Source: Diadema setosum
Lineage: Eukaryota; Echinodermata; Echinoidea; Diadematoida; Diadematidae
Direction of reading: 5' to 3'
DNA length: 64,000 bases
Assembly (NCBI RefSeq): GCF_964275005.1
Contig: NC_092700.1
Location: 20,093,015 to 20,157,014, forward strand
How positions within the stretch are numbered: position 1 is the stretch's first letter; each line of letters opens with the position of its first letter. The translations under genes were made by a program, and so were the position numbers. The notes under the pieces were generated by a model that was given only the letters and a program-made list of their open reading frames with translations, did not search any database and was not told where the DNA came from. Positions 1 to 12,490 of this stretch are shown piece after piece.

Positions 1-262
1 TAGTGGACCTCTCAGTTCTCTTTTTTTTTCTCCTCAAAATATAACTTTGTATTTTCCCGTATGTATACATGATTCATCTCTATTAGTTTGTTGGATATCG
101 TTAATCCTTCGCACTTTGTACTGTATACATGCTTATGATGGATTTTCTGATTTACCTCGTGTTATGTTTTGTTGGAAAGAAAATGAGAATGAAATAAAAT
201 GAATTGAATTGAATTGAATTGAATAAATGAATAGATAAATAAACAAATAAATTAATTAATTA
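1..262 (+). repeat. Probable 3' end of a non-LTR retrotransposon with TTGAA-type tail
   Basis: AT-rich, non-coding DNA runs into a short tandem tail of GAATT units at about 200-224, followed by (AAATA)- and (TTAA)-like simple sequence up to about 262. Two other 3' ends in this window (about 35.7 and 35.9 kb, minus strand) finish in very similar GAAACTT/GAACTT repeats, so this looks like the terminus of a LINE on the + strand whose coding part lies left of the window. No reverse transcriptase codons are visible here, so the assignment rests only on the tail. Confidence 0.45.
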
Positions 263-280
263 ATAAATGAATGAATATAT

Positions 281-522
281 GAAGAGTTTGTTTGCAAAAA
301 GTCCATATTTGTCAAATGGAGATATTTGCGATTAAAGGTCGAGAAAAATAAAGAGAATAATAAGAAATTTTTTGCTTCTTTTGACCATACCTTCAAAAAT
401 GTACCTTTATATGTCATGTAGTGACCAATATATCATTTAAAAGGTATTATTTTGTACTTTTTGACAGAGACCGTACTTCAAAATCTTCAAAAATGGACTT
501 ATCGGTTTTTGCAAGCAAACTC

Positions 523-525
<3 letters not shown>
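281..525 (+). mobile_element. Small MITE, copy 1 of family with GAAGAGTTTG termini
   Basis: The block begins GAAGAGTTTG and ends with its inverse, CAAACTCTTC. Its interior (gatatttgcgattaaaggtc, ...gaccgtacttcaaaatcttc) is matched in inverse orientation by 11463-11722. It has no coding capacity. It ends exactly where an AT dinucleotide run begins, so the target duplication is obscured. The superfamily is unknown. Confidence 0.75.
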
Positions 526-571
<46 letters not shown>

Positions 572-590
572 GAATATATATGAACAAATA
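524..590. repeat. (TA)n microsatellite
   Basis: An almost uninterrupted TA dinucleotide tract adjoins the right end of the MITE. MITE insertion beside or within a TA tract is the likely history. Confidence 0.9.
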
Positions 591-2490
591 AATACATAAA
601 AATTAAGTGCAGTAATAAATCCATCGTTATTGACCGGTACTTCAATGCGTCCCACGAAAGGTCATTATAATATACACCATACATAACAATTATTGTCGTG
701 GATAAATGTGTCTTCTGACGTCAACAGGAAATCTGGTGAAAATCTATGGACGTATTAGTCGGAGAGTCGTGTGAGTTCATTTATTCATCGCAAGATCTAC
801 TTTGCACAGAGAGTACAAGTTGATATGAATACCACAATTTCGTGAAAACATACGTTTCGTAAAACATTACATTTCGTGAACAAAAGAGCAACTTTAAGAT
901 GAAATGCTACAAATTTCTTATTTTCATAGTTCATGACTCTCTTATCATATCCGTTGAAACGCTACCATAATTAATGTTCGCATGATTTTATTCTATCAAT
1001 TATATCAAAGCGCCATACGATGTATTAGTATATAAACATCTTCTATTCCCACACCACTCTTTCCCTCAATCCTCGATTCCTCTCTCGGCATCCCATTGGC
1101 AGGCACTCTATATACCACCTTCATCACATGACCTGAACCCGACGCTCACATTTTTGCCTTTCTGTCCAGGGGTTTTCCAGTCCCTTGTTTCACCAGGTAG
1201 CAAGAAAGGACGAGAGAGAGGGAGGGGGGGGGGGGGTGAGGGGTTGATGAGCCGGAAGAAGATAGAAATACGCTTCGGTAACAGACATGGCAATCCCTTT
1301 GCCATTTTCCGTTCCCCGCGCGGATTAGGGTTGCCAGCATTGGTAGCCGGACAAGATCTTTTTTCCTTCTACTTTTCCCGCGAAAACGCCGCCGGGAGGT
1401 TGGGGGAGGGGGGTCAATTGCTTCGGAATGTTTTTATTATGTGTTGTTGTTGTTTTTCTTGTTCAGTCATATCTGCCAAGTTGTCACAGACAACAGAACA
1501 GGATGTGTTCGTCTAAAATGCCTTTGCGCAAGCTGTCACTGAATGAGCCGGGAATCAATTGAATTTGCCGAGGAATTGAATAAGAGTGGGATCACTTTGA
1601 CAATACAACCAAAAAGAAAGGAAAAGTAAACTTAAGAAACCACCGCATGTTACGTGGATGCACGAAATCCTGCATCCGGGCACTTACAAAATTGGTACCC
1701 CAGCATTTCATCCGCCCGCCCCGCCCTTTCCCGGCCCCTCCTGGCGTCACCACCATGACCACTCCATAAATGCTTGAACTTTTCCTTTTGAAGTATCAGC
1801 ATCGTCTCAGATCACGAATCTGCAATAAAGTTACCGAAAATGTGTTCGTTTGTCTGCGTGATAATATAAAAACCATGCAGATACCACATAGGACCTATAT
1901 ACTTTGTAATTATGTGCATTATGTAAAATTATAACATATCAATTTTACTCATGTCACGTGCATTCGTTTTGATTCTTCACTTATAATGATTGCCTTCTTT
2001 TTTCCCGATAATGTCGTCTCTTTCCCATAAGATCATGACGCGTAAGAGGTCGTCTGTAATACTGAAATAGGCCCTAATCTTGCCCTTGGCGCAAAGGCTC
2101 AAGGCCTGGAAGGTTAGAGAATATTTACCAATCGTAAGATGAATACCCCAACAAAGGAGCGCGGCTTTGAGAAATACGTGCACTTTTTATCAATCTATTA
2201 TGAGCGCACGGAACAACAAAGCAGACGACACGACGGTATAACCATAACACGCGGCACTGTATAGTAGGTGCTCATTAAATGCAAAATGGCAAAGAGCTTT
2301 GGATCTGGTTTTGTCCTCGTCCTTTTTACAAGGCTGTCTGGCTAGGCCAGTAAGTGGTAAACAGACACGTGTCTTTATCAAGAATAATCGATCACAGACG
2401 GTAGCAGAGTGGAGGTTTATGATACAGGGAGTTTCATTGCTTACACGTCTGCTTGTGTGTGTATGCGACGCGTTTCCATGTCTTAAAGTA
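591..2490. other. No gene recognised
   Basis: Low-complexity intergenic DNA. A G run with GA-rich flanks lies near 1212-1240 and a GC-richer patch at 1300-1420. The open frames here are short, overlap on both strands and lack protein-like composition. I see no tRNA, exon-intron pattern or transposase similarity. Confidence 0.6.
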
Positions 2491-2551
2491 TGTGTAAGTG
2501 TGTGCGTGCGTGCGTGTGTGCGTTGTGCGTGTGTGTGTATGTGCGTGTGTG

Positions 2552-2588
<37 letters not shown>
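2491..2588. repeat. (GT)n microsatellite with GC interruptions
   Basis: TG dinucleotides with interspersed TGCG units. It produces artefactual Val/Cys-rich open frames on the + strand. Confidence 0.95.
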
Positions 2589-2589
<1 letters not shown>

Positions 2590-3764
2590 CATTTATGTGT
2601 GCGTGTACATGTTTAGCAGGCACATACATGAGTCTCCCTGTCGAACGTATATCTCGATTGGTGATGTGACGAGCTTTTGATCACGTGGTGTTATGTTTGT
2701 CTCGCTCCGCCGACCGGGATGATTACGTCCGTGTTGACATCACTGCCAAGGTTGTTGATTTTGCTCGACGTTCGATGTGCGCGGCAGTCTCCACTTCATT
2801 ACAAGTGACCATGAAGAGTTTAACGGCCCAGAAAGCTAGATTGCGATGGGAGAAGAATGTCGTGCATTATTGTGTTTGTGTTTTGTGTGTCTCTATGTGG
2901 ACGGTATGGTCGGACGTTCAGGCTGACGTCATACGTGACGAGGCAAACTTGCTTGGGCGTTGATCTATGATGCATGAATGAGTTTTTGACTTTTCATACC
3001 CAGTGTGCTCTTATTTAGATAATACATCATGTACGGTATATACAGCATGGCCTATTGGTTCAAAATGCCGTAAGCATAATTGATTGATTTGTTAGTTTGT
3101 TTGCTTATAGAGTGTAGACATTTTGTGATGAGAACGCTTTAACAATAAGAAAGTGAAATGGCATTCTTTTTAGGTCAGTTGATTGTATACGTATGCATGA
3201 ATGTATGTGTTATTATGTGTTCTTGTCTGCTAAATGGAGAAAGATGCAGTTGAAGATCAAACGAAAACAAGGTAAAATATAGATTTACGCTCTACATTTT
3301 TCGGTTCTGATACTTGGCCACAATGCTTGAATACTGACAAAAGATTTAGAAGCTATCGGGTAGAAGTAACAGGACTTCAAATTACCTTCCAAGTTATGAC
3401 ATTTATTGTTGTGGTAATCCAGCGTTATAAGCCCTTGCCAAAATACAAAGCATAATACAACGCCATGGCCCACATCTGTCAACAAGTGTGCAGTTGTTAT
3501 CAATCTTCAACCAAGGCCTGTAATTTAGGGTTACGAGCTCACGTCTACCCCCCCCCCCCTCTCCTTTCTTGATAGGGCTTTCTCCTGGATTTATTACGCT
3601 TTCATCATCAGTGATTGCAAGAATTAATCCACAGTGAAGATACACTCAATTTTACACCATCGGAAGACGTGCTGCTTTTGCAGATGTGTGATGTTCTTGA
3701 CATATATCTTAAATTTATTCTGTCAGCCAGATAATATCTTACCGTGGATTTTACACCTTACAAC
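2589..3764. other. No gene recognised
   Basis: Unique-looking non-coding DNA. A short open frame at 2685-2963 has no supporting splice sites or recognisable motif. A C run lies at about 3549-3559. Confidence 0.55.
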
Positions 3765-3804
3765 ACAAATTGCCCTACATTTACTTTGATGTAGGGCAAT
3801 TTGT
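3765..3804. repeat. Perfect 16-bp-arm hairpin
   Basis: ACAAATTGCCCTACAT is followed by an 8-base loop and then the exact inverse ATGTAGGGCAATTTGT. The right arm is also the start of a direct repeat seen again at 4064, so the hairpin marks an element boundary. Confidence 0.9.
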
Positions 3805-3867
3805 CAATCAGTTGCAATGAAAACATCTCCTCTCGACGGAAGAATTTCATGAATTTGAATAGTTACG
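3789..3867 (+). repeat. Direct repeat, left copy, flanking tRNA-like unit
   Basis: About 80 bp beginning ATGTAGGGCAATTTGTCAA and including cgacggaagaatttcatgaa is repeated with few differences at 4064-4142. The two copies bracket the tRNA-like sequence at 3921-3991. Confidence 0.85.
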
Positions 3868-3920
3868 CAGTACTCGCTGCACGCTTAAGGATTAGAACCA
3901 GCACTTGCTGTCGGGCGAAA

Positions 3921-3991
3921 GCTCGGTGGTCTAGTGGAGATGACGCCTGTCCGGTGATCAGGAGGTCGTAGGTTCGAATCCTGCTAGAGTA
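3921..3991 (+). repeat. tRNA-like sequence, probable SINE head
   Basis: Good internal RNA polymerase III promoter boxes are present: A box tggtctagtgg (3927-3937) and a perfect B box ggttcgaatcc (3971-3981). The T stem pairs (gtagg/cctgc), and the anticodon stem cctgt/tcagg pairs at four of five positions around loop ccggtga. The acceptor ends do not pair convincingly and no genomic CCA-side stem is formed. It is therefore more likely a tRNA-derived SINE head or pseudo-tRNA than a working tRNA. It lies centrally between two ~80 bp direct repeats. Confidence 0.6.
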
Positions 3992-4063
3992 TGTAAGCCC
4001 ATGACTTTTTTAAAATCATGGCTACTACTAAAATACTGATCAATTCAGTGCTTATTTACGTCG

Positions 4064-4142
4064 ATGTAGGGCAATTTGTCAACCAGTTGCAATTAAATTT
4101 AAACATCTCGACGGAAGAATTTCATGAACTTAAATAATTACA
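4064..4142 (+). repeat. Direct repeat, right copy, flanking tRNA-like unit
   Basis: Second copy of the 3789-3867 repeat in the same orientation. Differences include an extra aaattt insertion and loss of a ctcct block. An A-rich stretch follows it (4151-4182), as expected for a retroposon tail. Confidence 0.8.
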
Positions 4143-4368
4143 CGTTAGATGAGAAAAAAAAAAAAGAAAGAGAGAAAAAAAAACCCCAAGGAGACAAGTA
4201 CCTATATAGACAAAGATGGGGAAATTTGTTTTAACTCGTCCTGGGACTGCGTTTTTCAAGATTATAATATAGCTATAGAAGATACAACGAGACATTCAGA
4301 TACTTGAAAGGATCCCTTTACACACTGAATCCTCCCGCACCCAAGCCCACCATCATACGGTGATCTCT

Positions 4369-4408
4369 TTGCGCGCGCTCTCTCTCTCTCTTCTCTCTCT
4401 TAATTCTG

Positions 4409-4446
<38 letters not shown>
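4369..4446. repeat. (CT)n then (CA)n microsatellite
   Basis: CT dinucleotides, a short spacer, then a CA tract. Confidence 0.9.
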
Positions 4447-4450
<4 letters not shown>

Positions 4451-4635
4451 AAGTACCTCTTCACCAGATCCTGAGATGTCTATCTCCGGACAGGTATTGG
4501 GTCAAGTCTGGTCCCTCGAGAATATTGAAAGTATCAATAAGGCACCGTGATACGCATACGGACTCTACTATTAACATTTAGCGGCACGAACGTGGAATAG
4601 CGCAATGAGCTTTTATTGTCACCGTTGAAACCACA

Positions 4636-4636
<1 letters not shown>

Positions 4637-4666
<30 letters not shown>

Positions 4667-4686
4667 TCTCTCTCTCTCTCTCTCTT
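4637..4686. repeat. (GC)(CA)n(CT)n compound microsatellite
   Basis: Alternating GCGC, CA and CT dinucleotides. The layout resembles the tract 200 bp upstream but with the order of CA and CT reversed. Confidence 0.9.
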
Positions 4687-7600
4687 TACTTTCTCCTATG
4701 GCAATATCGGTTTACACGTATAGGCACCAACTTTGCATTCATTTGAAATAGTTATAACTGCGGTACTTTACCATCTTCCGTAGATAACCCTATCAGTAAT
4801 GTTTGCATAGTGTGTTACTTTACGGTCAGAGGATTTCGCATGCATTATTTCAAACTGCTCGTGTTTGCGTAAATTGTGCATTGCTTGAAACCGTGGTTTT
4901 GCTACCGGTTATACTCATCTGACGGCAATGAATACTTTGAAAATAATTTGTACTTATTTCCGAATCATATAAAAACACATACAAATATAGGCAAAATATC
5001 AAAATCATGTACATCAAAATAAGATACGGAGGATGGCCCAATTTCAGTGATATTATTAGAATACGACTGTTCCTCCTTGCGGTCCTTCGATTAGTTCAGT
5101 TTAACAACAGCAACAGCAACAACAACAACAACAAAAACAAAAACAAAAACAACAAAAACAACAAAAACAAAATGCATACTTATGACTTAGCAGAAAATAG
5201 AAAAAAGGAACAAAAACAAAAACAACAAATCAAAAAACGGAGCGTGTGCGCAAACATGCACAGACGCAAATACAACTGATGAAGTGTCTAACAGTGACAT
5301 TAATTTCCATTTTTGCCCCACTTCAACTTACAATTTTATTTGAAAACAAAAATAATCACGTTCATTTTCCTTTAACTCATGGATGAGAACTAAAATATGG
5401 GAAAAAAAGATTGCCCACTCGGCTTTTCGCCAAGGAAGCATGCATGTTTTTAACCGACTTAAATTGCGAGTGGTAATCCTGCCATTTCCCTTCCATTTCT
5501 GGAGCATCTACGTCAAGACAAGCTAATCCTTTCTCATTATATCACTCGTATAAAAGCTGCCAAAGTCACTACACATGGCCTCCTGGGATAAACTACGACG
5601 GGTATTCGAGGGGACTTGCATAAGATCTGAGTGGCATTCCAATCCCCACCCCTTCCCAACCAAGCGGTATAGAATCAAACACCCTTGTCTGGGAATTGAC
5701 GCATATCTTTTGTAATAAACAGCTGATAAAATACGTAAGATATCTGATTGTGGTATTGATTGCAATCATTATTAATATAGAGGGTCTATTTATATATAAA
5801 TGTTGTTATAATTAGTGGTATTATTATAGTATAGAAATGATGATTGTAATAATGATGATAATGATGATAATCATCATAAACAGACAAAGGAAGAAAGCGT
5901 GGATATGGCTTTATTATGTATGGAATGATTGGAGGACAAATAGTCTTCTTTTCCTCTAATCTGCTGCAAGATCGTGAGATTATTATGGAATGCACTTAGA
6001 GCATGACATTGTGATGGCTTGCATCATTGACTGTCATTATTCGTTACAATCATACGACATGTTGGGTTACATGAGCCAGATTTTTTTTTTCTAAGTACAC
6101 ATTCGTTGAAACATGCACGGAGTATAAGTAACGTACTCAACGCAGATGTTAGCCATCAAACAAAACAATGTAAGTGGCATACGAGACGAGACTGAAAACA
6201 AAAGAAGATGAAAATAATAAGAGAATGGAGTGACGGCGACCGCACAAAATCACGGGTGATTTTCCGCGTATGATTACGGGCGCCATCGTATTATGAAGGT
6301 CGACTCTGAAAGACAGTATCCAGATTTCTTGTTCTAGGAGGCGGAGGAGGAGGAGGAGGAGAAGGAAAGGTGGGGGGGGGGGAGGTGTGATGATACCAAC
6401 AAAGAGTACATGTCACCTACGAAAAGAGTGAATGTATGAAAGATGGTTATCACAGTTGTATTACGATGAAAACAAAATAATGCATATGAGTGTTAACTTT
6501 AACTATTAAGAATGACGTTACTTGATGAGAAAATTGACGTTAGTTGGTGAGAAAATTGAAGTGAAGGAACAGAATACTGAAAATTATAAAAGGCAAAGAA
6601 GACAATGCTACGGTGTTATAGTTATGCAATAAATCCGGGTTACTATAGTATGTCAAATCTGGCCACTATGTTCATGGCCATGTAGGAGGTCTGTATCACA
6701 TGTACACAACTCTGTCACTGCATTTTTAGTAACAGGCATGACATAATGAATGTACATAATATGTCCTTTTTTTTTAGGATGATGTATAATGGAGAGTCAC
6801 CCAGAGTACACAGCAAAGCGTGAGAGGTTATCATTCATTTTAACGGCGTGTTAATACAGAAGAAACAAATTAATGGATTTTCAAACACAATATACTTCAT
6901 TAAAAAAAAAAGAGTAACAACCCGACGCTGACGTGATCACAGTTACGTGAGTGTGAACGTATAATAGATTGTACAAATTTCTAATTGGATCTTTAATGTT
7001 TGACTTGATTCATCACAATTTGCAGCACGATGTGATCATGTCTGATTACTGTTTTTTTTTAAACTGAGCATGCACATGATACAAGACAAGGGGATTTGAA
7101 TTATGAACCAGCAAAAATCAAATCTGAAATTGGCAAACAATGCATGTCATATTCGGGTAGCATAATTTGAAGAGGTTTCCCAAATGATCTATAAAAAAAA
7201 AAAAAAAGATCGTAACGCTTTTTGCTAATCATTTTGAAAGCATCTCTTTATAGCGAACAACGTTTGAGTGATCCTCCATAAAAACCTGCAAGTGTTTAAA
7301 TTCATAATATTACTTCTTTAAATCTTGCAAATACGTATACAAATGTATTGTGAAAGGACTGGCCTAGTCGACTATAGCCTGCTTGTTTTTGCTGGTTCTT
7401 TTCTACCAACTGAAAATGTTCTTCAACCCTTGATTATCATGATCATTTTATGTCTGTTATGGCTTTGATTGTTTGGTAAATCAGTTACATTTCATTTAAA
7501 AACAAACAAACAAACAAACAAACTCATAATCTGTTTTCCACATGGCCATGCATGCAGTCTGGAGCTACTAATGGAAAGAGCAGTGTGTGATTGATTAGTA

Positions 7601-8294
7601 TATGCGCAGTCTCCTTTAATCCTGACATTTCCACCTGGTCGGACAATTTCCTACCCCCGATTTTTGCAGCGATATGTCACTATCGAATTGCCGAACCATC
7701 CATATTCTGTCGCCTTTCATTTAATCGGATGGATAACATGTTCAAGTCTACAGGGAGTTATCCACTCGTAATTAAGGTTTAATCTGCGACGGAAATTATA
7801 TGACAATCTTGACAGTCGTAGCAAACAAAGCCATTTCCGTTTATGTCATCAACAACGTTATAGACAATGGCATACTTTTATCGTATATACTCTATGAATT
7901 ATCCAGTTGATAAAGTCGGTAATAAGATAATTTATATCTCTTTGAACAAGGCATAATAGAAACCGACATTGAACAAATCAGAGTTGCAGGGTGATGTGAG
8001 GAAAACACGCATATTGTCACCGCTCTTGCATTAATAGCTAAATGACTTTGGCGACATTCATTAGCAATTCAGCAATTTCAAACATTGCGCTCGCTAGGGT
8101 GAGCTCATCGATGTACTTCGGTCTTTGCTAAAAGTCAGCGCAAATAGATTTCTCCGCACAGTTATCGAGTAACGGGTAGTCTCCCGGAGCCTGTGGTATA
8201 TAGCATAATCACATGCATAAACATTATGCTGCGTCGCTATACTATCGTTGATTGTTGATATCACTTTAATATGCACCCATGCACTTGTTTCATG
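4687..8294. other. Intergenic DNA without recognised gene
   Basis: Contains CAA/AACAAA repeats at 5104-5172 and about 5205-5230, a GGA/G-rich patch at 6341-6385 and an (AAAC)n run near 7500-7522. Open frames are short and compositionally random. I see nothing functional. Confidence 0.55.
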
Positions 8295-8324
8295 AATGTG
8301 TATGTGTGTGTGTTTCTGTGTGAA

Positions 8325-8357
<33 letters not shown>

Positions 8358-8395
8358 ATGTGAGTGTGGGTGTGTGTGTTTGCGTGTGTGTGTGC
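8295..8395. repeat. (TG)n microsatellite, interrupted
   Basis: TG dinucleotides with GGGTGGATG-type interruptions. It explains the Cys/Val and His/Thr open frames on both strands. Confidence 0.95.
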
Positions 8396-9755
8396 TTTGG
8401 GGAATTGCATTCACTGCTGGGCAACAAAGACTTTATACCACTAACGTACACAAAATTGAAAGTATAGGGTGTTTTTTTTTCCACTTCGTTAAAAACCTAA
8501 TGAAATTTAGCACGCGGGAGAACAGCATGCAAGGGGAGGGATGTATTATACATGTCGCATTTTAATCAGTTTCATTCGATGTTCACTGTGCTAATTGAGC
8601 GTGCTGTTTGGTTGTTGTTTTTTTTTTCCTCTCTATCATAATACCACGGGTATGGAAAGTTGAGGAGAGTATCAAAAACAGCGCTACAGTTTGCATGGTA
8701 TGTATAGGCTATCTTTATTACCATTGTTGTGAAAACGGCACGTTTATGTTGAATGTCTTATCCGATTCTTTGACATTTAAGAGAAAGCTCATTAAATCAA
8801 ACAGCAAACATTTTACACAATCTCAGCAAAATGTCATCACACGTTATTGTTTTTTTTTTCCGTCAGGTCTTTTACCTCGTACCTAGCTGTTACGTAACAA
8901 CAAATCCCTACAATGGGGCTCCCTACATCGACTGTTCGTAGCCGAGAGATATAAATGAGTGTGATCTTTGTAAGGACGTTTGGTACACTGCGAAAGCTCC
9001 CATCTTTTTAAGGCTCATCAAAATAAATCGCTTACTGAAAACAAAGCAAAACAACGCAAAATGTTACGCACAAAACGTGAAAAAAATGTTGCAGGGTAGA
9101 ACAAGGCATGTCGGAATCTAAGATGTTAGCAATTGCTCACGAGAGCAGTAGATCTATTTCAGGATCGCATGGGAAGGTGTCATCGTCCGCCGAGCTGGCC
9201 CGGGTCTCCTAGGGGTGTTAATCGCGCCACGGTAGACGTGTTACTGGTTTACAGCTTGCTTTACCAGACGCGACTACCGAGTGTAAAGCGAAACCATGCA
9301 TGACCTTTAGTAGTTTATCATCCAACGATGCAAAGTAAGTTTAATGTAATATAGGGTAAGGATCCTCCTGGACGAATGCACTATCGTCGATATGACTATA
9401 GCAGCATCCTGCATGGAAATCATAATCTAATTTTGTCGACGTCAAAATCCTCATTAAGGATTTGCTTTAGTTAGTATATCAGTCATGAATTTGTTATTTC
9501 ACCGTTATTTCTGGGGTCATGGTGGTTTCATGTTGATAGATCAATGTTAAAGGAACACTCACAATGAAAGAAAATTGATAGTATTGAATGACATCCTTGT
9601 GAATTGAAGAGCCAAGTGAATGATGACTTTGGCAACTTGGACAACAACAATTTACGGCAGCTCAAATTTTCAGTTATAGTTCCTGCAACCCCCCCCCCCA
9701 AAAAAAGAGAGAAGATACTAACTAATGTAATGATAAAAATTAATGATAATGATCC
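8396..9755. other. No gene recognised
   Basis: Non-coding DNA with several homopolymer T runs. No exon-like frame, RNA gene or clear transposon terminus. Confidence 0.5.
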
Positions 9756-9758
9756 CTA

Positions 9759-10180
9759 CACTCTAAGAAAAAAAGGTTCTTTTGAGCACCATTAAATGGT
9801 TCTCAGCACTGTCACAATAGCGACACCCTTTTAGGTGCTCGTGAGAACCTTTTCTAAATGGTGCTTGTCGGCACCTTTTGCAAAAGGTGCCCATTAGAAC
9901 CTTTTTCCCGATGAAATGGTGCTCGTGAGTACCATTTAAAAGGTGCCCATGGGCACCTTTTTGACTAAAGATGGGCACCTTTTTGACTCTTTTCAAAAGG
10001 TGCTCATGAGAACCATTTCATTGGAAAAGGTTCTAATGGGCACCGTTGTTAAAAGGTGCTGACAGGCACCATTTAAAAAAGGTTCTCACAGGCTCCAAAA
10101 AAGGTGTCGCTATTGTGACAGTGCTGAGAACCATTTAATGGTGCTCAAAAGAACCTTTTTTTTTTTTTCTTAGAATGTAG
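9759..10180. mobile_element. Long fold-back MITE, repeated 'ggtgctc/gagaacc' units
   Basis: The two halves are inverse copies. 'cactgtcacaatagcgacacc' type sequence near 9805 is mirrored near 10105, and the outer arms share aaggttcttttgagcacc. The centre is filled with alternating AAGGTGC, GGTTCT and their inverses. This is the structure of a long hairpin DNA element. The right terminus has CTTAGAATGTAG where the outer family end has CTTAGAGTGTAG. Confidence 0.85.
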
Positions 10181-11462
10181 TATGTGAATTGATGTCTGTG
10201 TATTTTTGGTGTGTTTCACATGCAGTGCTGGTAAGGTGCTTCACTGGCACCATTCTTAAAGGTACATTACCTATCTGCATTGAAAATGTGCATCACAAAC
10301 TCATTTGAAATGAAATGAATTCATCTGAATTTCATCTCATCAGTCAAATATACGTTCAAAACATGTATACATATAGCAATACATCAGCATATCATACATT
10401 ATCATTGACACTGGGAAAAAAAGAGCAAGGATAACACACCCATGCACACACAGTTTCACAAGCATGAATACATGTACATGACATTCACCAATATTTTTTC
10501 ATGAAACATTACTCAATAACTGAAAAGCATAGAAATTTGCTCTTTCACATATTCGCAGAAATGTATTTATTCACCTTCACTTTTACAATCTAAAGGTGAT
10601 GTTTGTATTTGTCATGTTATAATCTGTCAAATATTCTTAACAAAATATTTTCATTTGTTCACTAATTTTTTCCATAATATTTGTCATTTGTGTACCGAGC
10701 AGTTCTTGAAAGACCATCACACATCTCTGTACAGATGATATGAAATAGCAAGAGGTGCATCAGGCTTTTGAAATACATAACAAAATTTCTAATTCTCTGT
10801 GAAATAATTCCTGCATGGATGAGATACAGTAATTGTGTAAGTCATAAGATAGGCAGAAGGCAAGTACATTACCTGCTTAAGTAGTATGAGGAACTTTTTC
10901 CACATATTTGCTAGTTTGTTTGGTGTTGTTTTTTTTCCTTTTAACGCATATTTGTCCTAAAAGCAACTACAAAGGGCAGGAAAACAATTCCATTAAACAG
11001 GACCTTTGGTATTGTCACAGAAAACATACATTATATTGCTGGTACTGTATGATACTTCGGATAGGATAAGCTTTACACTTCTTCACTTCACTTCACTTCA
11101 CATTCATAACGTCGAGTACTTGAATTAACTTATCTTTGTATACGAGTGACCTTTTTTGTTGTTGTTGTTGTTCTGCAATTTGAGAGCACCTTAGACACAT
11201 CTATACAACTGCAAATACAAGAAGAGTATCAATTCAGGTTAATCATGACTTCTGACAATTTACAGCATGTCCTACGAAAACACACACAAAAAAGAAAAGA
11301 AAGGAAAAGAAAAGAACACATTGTTTTATAATGAGAAGGATAATAAGAATCCCAAGGGGAAAAGAGCTAGGATACCACACCCACACAGTTTCACAAGCAT
11401 GAATGAACAAAATTCCTCAACCATGATCTTAAATATATAACATTGGGAATCGATAAAAATTT

Positions 11463-11722
11463 GAAGAGTTTGATAGCAAAAATCGATAAGTCCATTTTTG
11501 AAGATTTTGAAGTACGGTCTCTGTCATAAAGTACAAAATAATAGTAATACCTTTTAGATTATATATTGGTTACTACACTTACATATAAAGGTAACATTTT
11601 TGAAGTTATGGTCAAAAGAAGCAAACATTTTCTTATTGTTCTCTTTAGTTTTCTTGACCTTTAATCGCAAATATCTCCACTTGGCAAATATGGACTTATC
11701 GGTTTTTGCGAACAAACTCTTC
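11463..11722 (-). mobile_element. Small MITE, copy 2 of family with GAAGAGTTTG termini
   Basis: Inverse orientation relative to 281-525. It has the same GAAGAGTTTG/CAAACTCTTC termini and the same interior words (gaagtacggtctctgtca, gacctttaatcgcaaatatc). ATTT lies on both sides and could be a target duplication. It sits inside the 9756-14545 element, so it inserted later. Confidence 0.8.
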
Positions 11723-12184
11723 ATTTACACTTTTTTTTTATAGCAGAGCAACAAATTCATTAGAGTAAACTGTATGCAGGCCTAAATCTGAGGTTTGAAT
11801 TTGCTGTCCTATAACCTGCCTATGACAATAATATGTTGTTAGCATTTGTCATTTTGTTCACCAAATTTGCCAACAGTCTTTTAAACACCACACATGTACA
11901 TTTTGTATTTCTGCAAAAGCAATATAAACTGGTGACAAGAGGTGCATCAGTGCTTTGAAATAAATTACATAATCTTCAATTCTCTACACAATACGTAATT
12001 CCTGCGTGGGTATAAATGCAATAAGTTTTACCTGTCTAGGTGCAAACTTTAAAAGTGTGCAGAAATCGACCACACAATGACTGGAGAATTATAAAGAGCA
12101 TTTTCCTTTTGTGCTTTTAAAGTTTAGAACTATGAATGACTCCACTTCTCAGATTGGCATCTGGTGTGATCTCATTACGTCTAC

Positions 12185-12213
12185 CCCCCCCCCCCTCGCC
12201 CCCCCCCCCCCCA
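12185..12213. repeat. C-rich homopolymer runs
   Basis: Two C runs separated by TCG. Likely polymorphic and assembly-sensitive. Confidence 0.85.
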
Positions 12214-12490
12214 ATTACAGTTGATTCAAAGCTGTTAAATGCAAATTATAGTGAAACATTATCACTGGTACATTGTAAGTTGCAAATACTGTATTGGGAT
12301 CATAACAAAACATGTGACCCTCCATCACACAAACCAACAAAAAGTCGCCTGACATAAATATTTGGTTGACGGCAGATTCTGAAAGAGCAGCTATAAAATA
12401 CACTATAAGTCAATGCAAACGAACTTACCTACCCTATCTACATATTTCTCAAAGGTTTTCTCTGGCAGCATCAGTGTGTTTTCTTTGACT

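Noticed and set aside
2299..2680. Val/Cys-rich frames
   Set aside because: GT microsatellite translation.
3921..3991. Functional tRNA gene
   Set aside because: Acceptor stem does not pair and it sits between direct repeats; treated as a tRNA-derived repeat instead.
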